Below are positions 4,942 to 8,337 of a stretch of DNA of 8,337 nt, piece by piece; positions within the stretch are counted from its first letter, which is position 1; every line of letters starts with the position of its first letter. The stretch covers positions 1 through 8,337 of the forward strand of contig CAMLNE010000187.1 of the NCBI GenBank assembly GCA_946481265.1. Direction: 5' to 3'. The notes under the pieces are model-generated. The model was not told where the DNA came from. It saw nothing but the letters and a program-made list of their open reading frames with translations, and ran no database searches. The position numbers were made by a program, and so were the translations under genes. The stretch comes from an uncultured Panacagrimonas sp. Its GTDB lineage: Bacteria > Pseudomonadota > Gammaproteobacteria > Nevskiales > Nevskiaceae.

Positions 4942-6132
4942 GTGACACCATCGCGTATGCCGATTATCGCATCGCGTCTCCCGGGGCTCCAGACGCTGCT
5001 GATCATTGCCCTGCTATTGCTTGCAAACCTCGTGCCCTGGGCCGGCGCGGCGTCGGACGAAGCACGTCGAGAGGCCGAGCTCAAGCAGCTGCGCGAACGG
5101 ATCTCCGAGCTGGATCGGGAACTGGCCCGCGACCGCCGCAGCCAGGATTCGCTGAGCCGCCGGATCGAGGCCGCCGAGCAGGACCTTTCACAGGGCGCCA
5201 GCCGCCTGCGCAAGGCCGAGGCCGCGGTCGAGACCCAGACCCGCGAAGTCGAGCGCGCACAGCAGGCGCGCGAGACCGCCGAGGCCCAGGTCACGGGCCG
5301 CCGCGAAAATCTGGCCAGGGCGCTGCGCGCGCACTACATGGCCGGCAGTCCGGGCCGAGTCCAACTGCTGTTCCGGCTCGACGAGGTGGCTGCGCTGGAT
5401 CGCCTCGACACCGACGCGGGCGCGGTCGCCCGCGCCCTGCAGAAGCGCCTGGAAGACCTGTACGCGACCATCGAGCAGCTTCGCCTCGCGGAGCAGGTGC
5501 TGACGCAGGAACGCGAGTCGCTCGCCCGCCATCAGGAGGAGTCGCGCGAGGCGCTGGCGATGCTCAAGGCCGCCCAGGCGCAGCGGCGTGAAAAGCTCGA
5601 CGAACTGGCCCGCCGGGGCAGCGACCGCGCGGCCGAGCTGGCGCGCGCACGCGCCGAGCAGGGCCGCGTGGAGAAGCTGCTGAGCGAATTGCGCCGCGCG
5701 CTGCGCGATTCGCCCATGAAGTTCGAGCGCGGCAAGCCGTTCAAGGCACAGCGCGGACGCCTGCCATGGCCGCTCAAGGGTCCGCTGCTCGCGCGTTTCG
5801 GCACGCCCAAGGGGGATGGACCGATGACCTGGAGCGGCTGGTGGATCAAGGGTGAAGCCGGCGCTCCGGTGCGCGCGGTGGCCGACGGACGGGTGGTCTA
5901 TGTCGGCCGCATGCAGCGCTACGGCCTGCTGGTCATCCTCGACCACCCGGGCCAATACCTGTCCCTGTATGGCCATGTGCAGGAAGCGGAGGTGGAAATC
6001 GGGGAGGTGGTGAGCGCGGGCTCGCGCCTGGCGGCGGCCGGCAACAGCGGCGGCCACGACCAGAACGGGGTCTACTTCGAGATCCGCGAAGGAACCAATG
6101 CGGTGGATCCGCGTTCTTGGCTGGCGCCCTGA
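4942..6132 (+). CDS. envC: EnvC-like murein hydrolase activator, LytM/M23 domain
   Basis: An exported coiled-coil LytM protein that in the EnvC family activates septal N-acetylmuramoyl-L-alanine amidases in the periplasm. Counting from the internal ATG at 4957: hydrophobic export signal at about 11-32; a long charged coiled coil at about 35-125 and 155-250 with a break carrying the AHYMAGSPGRVQLLF segment; and the LytM domain at about 270-391, with GAPVRAVADGRVVYVG and SLYGHVQEAEVEIGEVV. Zinc ligands of active M23 peptidases are lost: the HxxxD region reads MTWSGWWI and the final HxH region reads VYFEIR. This fits a catalytically dead activator like EnvC. Start is uncertain: GTG 4942 has GAAGGA ten bases upstream; ATG 4957 has no ribosome-binding site; TTG 4885 has a strong site but adds an acidic leader. 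The gpmI gene that precedes envC in E. coli is missing. Confidence 0.88.
   Translation: MTPSRMPIIASRLPGLQTLLIIALLLLANLVPWAGAASDEARREAELKQLRERISELDRELARDRRSQDSLSRRIEAAEQDLSQGASRLRKAEAAVETQTREVERAQQARETAEAQVTGRRENLARALRAHYMAGSPGRVQLLFRLDEVAALDRLDTDAGAVARALQKRLEDLYATIEQLRLAEQVLTQERESLARHQEESREALAMLKAAQAQRREKLDELARRGSDRAAELARARAEQGRVEKLLSELRRALRDSPMKFERGKPFKAQRGRLPWPLKGPLLARFGTPKGDGPMTWSGWWIKGEAGAPVRAVADGRVVYVGRMQRYGLLVILDHPGQYLSLYGHVQEAEVEIGEVVSAGSRLAAAGNSGGHDQNGVYFEIREGTNAVDPRSWLAP
4963..4968 (-). promoter_or_regulatory. Candidate -10 box for the rhodanese-grxC-secB-gpsA cluster
   Basis: GATAAT on the minus strand (4968-4963) matches five of six -10 bases. TGGAGC 17 bp upstream (4991-4986) matches the -35 consensus in only three. 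A start near 4956 would give a leader of about 87 nt before ATG 4869. The box lies over the first codons of the divergent EnvC-like gene. Low confidence. Confidence 0.25.
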
Positions 6133-6186
6133 TAGATTCGAAGCACTGGGCGATCACGAAATATCAGAAAGATGAGGGTGGAGGAC

Positions 6187-7530
6187 ATGAGGTTGCGGCT
6201 GCTCTGCGTGATGCTGCTGGCCTGCGCGCCGGCAATGGCGAAGGTTCCCGAGTCGGACGCCGGGCAATTGCACACGCGCCTGACGCCGCTGGGCGGCGAG
6301 CGCGCGGGCAATGAGGACGGAACGATCCCCGAGTGGCGCGGCGGCCTGACGGCTGCGCCTCCCTGCTATTCGCCGGGTGCGCGCTACTGCGATCCGCACG
6401 CCGAGGATCGCCCTTATGTGACGATCACGGCCGGGACGCGCGAAGAGTGGCGCGACTACCTTTCCGCCGGACACCTCGCGATGCTCGAAAACCATCGCAA
6501 GACCTACCGCATGGAGCTCTACCCCGCTCGGCGCAGCTTCGCCAACCCGCCCGCGGTGTACGAGGCGGCCTACCAGAACGCGCTCAAGGCCACCCTCGCC
6601 CCCACCGGCAAGGCGGTGCGCGACGCCAGCATCGCCGTGCCCTTTCCCATTCCGAAGGACGGTCTCGAGGTGATCTGGAACCACAAGCTGCGCTGGCGTG
6701 GAACCGGCTACTCGCGCGGGCTGACCCAGGCCTCGGTGACGCCCTCGGGCGAGGCACACCTGGTGTCGATGCGCGAGGACGCGGACTTTCCCTATGCGCG
6801 CGGCGAATTGACCGAAGACGGCATCGCCCAGCAGTGGCTGTGGGTCGTTCTCCAGCCCGAGCGCCTGCATGGCTTCCTGATGCTGGTGAAGGATTCGCTG
6901 GACGAGGATGCCGTGCAGACGGCCGGCTGGAAGCAGCAGCCGCTCGAGGGCGGGCCGCGGCGCCTGCGGCGGGCCAAGAATTTCGGCTTCGACGGCCCCG
7001 CGATGCTGTCCGACGATCTGCGCTTCGAGGATCAGCTCGACACCTTTTTCGGCAGCCCCGAGCGCTACATCTGGCGCGTGGTCAAGCGACGCGAGATGGT
7101 GGTCCCATACAACAGCTACGCGCTGCATTCGGGACGTCAGACGCTGCGCGACCTGATTCGTCCCGGTCACATGGATCCGACCCTGGCCCGTTACGAGCTG
7201 CACCGCGTCTGGGTCGTCGAGGCCACGCTCAAGCCCGGCGCCCTGCACCGGCACAAGCGACGCACGCTGTACTTCGACGAGGACAGCTGGCAGCTGCTGA
7301 TGGTCGATCTCTACGATCGCAGTGATCGCCTCTGGCGCTTCCAGGAAGTCCACCCGCTGATGGCCTATGACCGTGGCGTGATGTTCCCGGCGCTCGAGGT
7401 CCAGTACGACCTCGACTCCTCGCGCTACCTGCTGCTGGGCCGGGACGAGAACGATGCGGAACGCACGGAAACCGGCTTCGATCCGGAGCACTTCACGCCC
7501 TCGGGGGCGCGCAAGTCCGCACCGCAGTGA
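6187..7530 (+). CDS. DUF1329 domain exported protein
   Basis: A 447-residue protein of the DUF1329 family, whose members in pseudomonads and relatives are exported and often described as outer-membrane lipoprotein-like; their biochemical role is not known to me. A signal peptide, MRLRLLCVMLLACAPAMA, ends at a likely AMA|K site. An LLAC at 10-13 looks like a weak lipobox but would give an unusually short signal. Recognisable family segments are LTPLGGERAGNEDGTIPEWRGGL (32-54), the YPYARG-like region near 202, VVPYNSYALHSG (305-316) and the ELHRVWVVEATLKPG to YFDEDSWQL block (337-369). Two cysteines at 60 and 68 could form a disulphide. ATG 6187 was chosen over 6172 because a purine-rich GAGGGTGGAGG stretch lies just before it. 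It lies 54 bp after the envC-like gene and may be in the same transcript. Confidence 0.85.
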   Translation: MRLRLLCVMLLACAPAMAKVPESDAGQLHTRLTPLGGERAGNEDGTIPEWRGGLTAAPPCYSPGARYCDPHAEDRPYVTITAGTREEWRDYLSAGHLAMLENHRKTYRMELYPARRSFANPPAVYEAAYQNALKATLAPTGKAVRDASIAVPFPIPKDGLEVIWNHKLRWRGTGYSRGLTQASVTPSGEAHLVSMREDADFPYARGELTEDGIAQQWLWVVLQPERLHGFLMLVKDSLDEDAVQTAGWKQQPLEGGPRRLRRAKNFGFDGPAMLSDDLRFEDQLDTFFGSPERYIWRVVKRREMVVPYNSYALHSGRQTLRDLIRPGHMDPTLARYELHRVWVVEATLKPGALHRHKRRTLYFDEDSWQLLMVDLYDRSDRLWRFQEVHPLMAYDRGVMFPALEVQYDLDSSRYLLLGRDENDAERTETGFDPEHFTPSGARKSAPQ

Positions 7531-7547
7531 GGCGCCAGCGGGACGGG

Positions 7548-7553
7548 TATGAT
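7548..7553 (+). promoter_or_regulatory. Candidate -10 box before the DUF4124 gene
   Basis: TATGAT in the 53-bp gap after the DUF1329 stop matches five of six -10 bases. The -35 position (around 7525-7530, CAGTGA) is poor and falls on the preceding stop codon. Transcription would start near 7560, about 24 nt before the ATG at 7584. Confidence 0.3.
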
Positions 7554-7583
7554 GCCGGGCACCTGCTGCAACCGGTCGTAGGT

Positions 7584-8078
7584 ATGCCGATCAGACTGCT
7601 CCGTGGAGTTGCGCTGGCCCTGCTGCTGCTGCCCGCGCTGGCGTCGGCGCAGACCAGCGTCTACCGCTGGGTCGATGCATCCGGACAGGTGCACTTCAGC
7701 CAGACCCCACCGCCAGGCGGGCGGGACTACGACCTGATCAAGGGCGGACGCGCCACTCCACCGACGCCCGATCCCGGGCCCGGTGACGTCACCGCAGATG
7801 CGCAGGACGATCAGCGCGCCCGTGAGCGACGCTTCCTCGAGGAAGCGGAGGCCGAGCGCAAGGCCAAGGCCGAGCAGAAGGAAAAGGAGAAGACGGAGCG
7901 GGCGCAGGCGGAGCAGAAATGCACGGCCGCACGTGAGCGCGTGACCTTCCTCGAAGAGCGCACCGCACGACGGCTGGTCATCAAGGCAGACGATGGCAAC
8001 TACGCGCGCATGCCGGAGGACGAATTCCTCGAGCGGCTCGAGGCGGCCCGCAAGGACGTCGCGGAACACTGCCGCTGA
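7584..8078 (+). CDS. DUF4124 domain exported protein with charged helix
   Basis: A 164-residue exported protein of unknown function. The signal peptide, MPIRLLRGVALALLLLPALASA, ends at a clear ASA|Q site. The mature N-terminus, SVYRWVDASGQVHFSQTPPPGGRDYDLI (25-52), is a typical DUF4124 domain, a small beta unit common in secreted gammaproteobacterial proteins. A proline-rich linker (58-68) leads to a long, highly charged Glu/Lys/Arg/Ala helix (about 76-128) and a C-terminal stretch ending DVAEHCR. Two cysteines, 113 and 163, could pair in the periplasm. The ATG at 7584 places the signal peptide at the start; the in-frame codons upstream do not form a signal. It is followed after 8 bp by the SDR-like gene. 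Confidence 0.82.
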   Translation: MPIRLLRGVALALLLLPALASAQTSVYRWVDASGQVHFSQTPPPGGRDYDLIKGGRATPPTPDPGPGDVTADAQDDQRARERRFLEEAEAERKAKAEQKEKEKTERAQAEQKCTAARERVTFLEERTARRLVIKADDGNYARMPEDEFLERLEAARKDVAEHCR

Positions 8079-8086
8079 GATCAGCC

Positions 8087-8337
8087 GTGCAGAACTCGCG
8101 GGGCGAAGCCAGCCTGATCGTCGGCTGCGGTGACCTGGGCCTGCGCGTGGCGCGCCAGCTGCGCCAACGCGGGTCGCCCGTGCAGGGTGTCGTGCGTACG
8201 GATGGGTCCGTCGCCCGCCTGGCTGCCCAAGGCATTCCGGCCCGCGCGCTCGACCTGGATTCCGAGCCCCTCAGCATGGCAGGCGCGGACCTGGTGTACT
8301 GGTTTGCGCCGCCGCCCGCGCAGGGCCAGACCGACCC
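8087..8337 (+). CDS. NAD-dependent epimerase/dehydratase (SDR, YeeZ-like), N-terminal part
   Basis: The first 83 codons of an atypical/extended short-chain dehydrogenase, cut by the right edge. The Rossmann motif ASLIVGCGDLGLRVARQLRQRG starts about residue 8, with the GxGxxG-type glycines as GCGDLG. It is followed by VQGVVRTDGSVARLAAQGI, then the second strand ARALDLD, and then ADLVYWFAPPPAQG, corresponding to the strand and loop that in YeeZ-type proteins reads DALVITLPA. The catalytic Tyr-Lys pair is off the window. Start is GTG 8087, with GAGA at 8077-8080 overlapping the upstream TGA and six bases spacing, which suggests coupling to the DUF4124 gene. Substrate unknown. Confidence 0.82.
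   Translation, partial: MQNSRGEASLIVGCGDLGLRVARQLRQRGSPVQGVVRTDGSVARLAAQGIPARALDLDSEPLSMAGADLVYWFAPPPAQGQTD

Noticed and set aside
5188..6057. A 289-codon minus-strand open frame opposite the EnvC coiled coil
   Set aside because: Its Ala/Leu/Gln/Arg-rich content is the mirror of the Glu/Arg/Ala-rich coiled coil on the other strand; no domain or ribosome-binding site supports it.
6154..7491. A 445-codon open frame on the minus strand opposite the DUF1329 gene
   Set aside because: It is exactly antisense to a gene with clear family motifs and a signal peptide. Long antisense frames are common in GC-rich DNA, and its translation shows no recognisable domain.

Overview
The window is chromosomal DNA from a high-GC proteobacterium, most likely a gammaproteobacterium. 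The strongest pointer is the leftward block rhodanese-glutaredoxin-secB-gpsA, which matches the yibN-grxC-secB-gpsA order of Escherichia coli, with an EnvC-type murein hydrolase activator diverging from it as in that neighbourhood. No tRNA, rRNA, insertion sequence, phage gene or CRISPR array is visible. Gene density is high and the intergenic gaps are short.

Layout. The left edge carries the 5' end of hemB (minus strand), which diverges from a membrane fatty-acid hydroxylase/sterol-desaturase-like gene (plus). After a strong GC-rich hairpin comes a two-gene unit: an ECF sigma factor and its RskA-type anti-sigma factor, separated by a single base. These converge on a tight minus-strand cluster that is transcribed rhodanese, glutaredoxin, SecB, GpsA. 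Two of its ribosome-binding sites overlap the stop codon of the gene before, which suggests translational coupling. Divergent from the cluster runs a plus-strand series: EnvC-like LytM protein, DUF1329 exported protein, DUF4124 exported protein with a charged helix, and the start of a SDR/YeeZ-like NAD-binding protein cut by the right edge.

How the genes fit together. Several act at the cell envelope: SecB targets preproteins to Sec, GpsA makes glycerol-3-phosphate for phospholipid, the EnvC-like protein controls septal amidases, the desaturase-like protein probably modifies a lipid, and the DUF1329 and DUF4124 proteins have export signals. The sigma/anti-sigma pair is the only dedicated regulator seen, and its targets cannot be read from sequence with confidence. 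I see no clear new multi-gene system. The most noteworthy points are the missing gpmI between the rhodanese and envC, the purine mirror repeat at that junction with conflicting start signals, the compact hemB/desaturase divergent promoter, and the uncharacterised DUF1329/DUF4124 genes behind envC.
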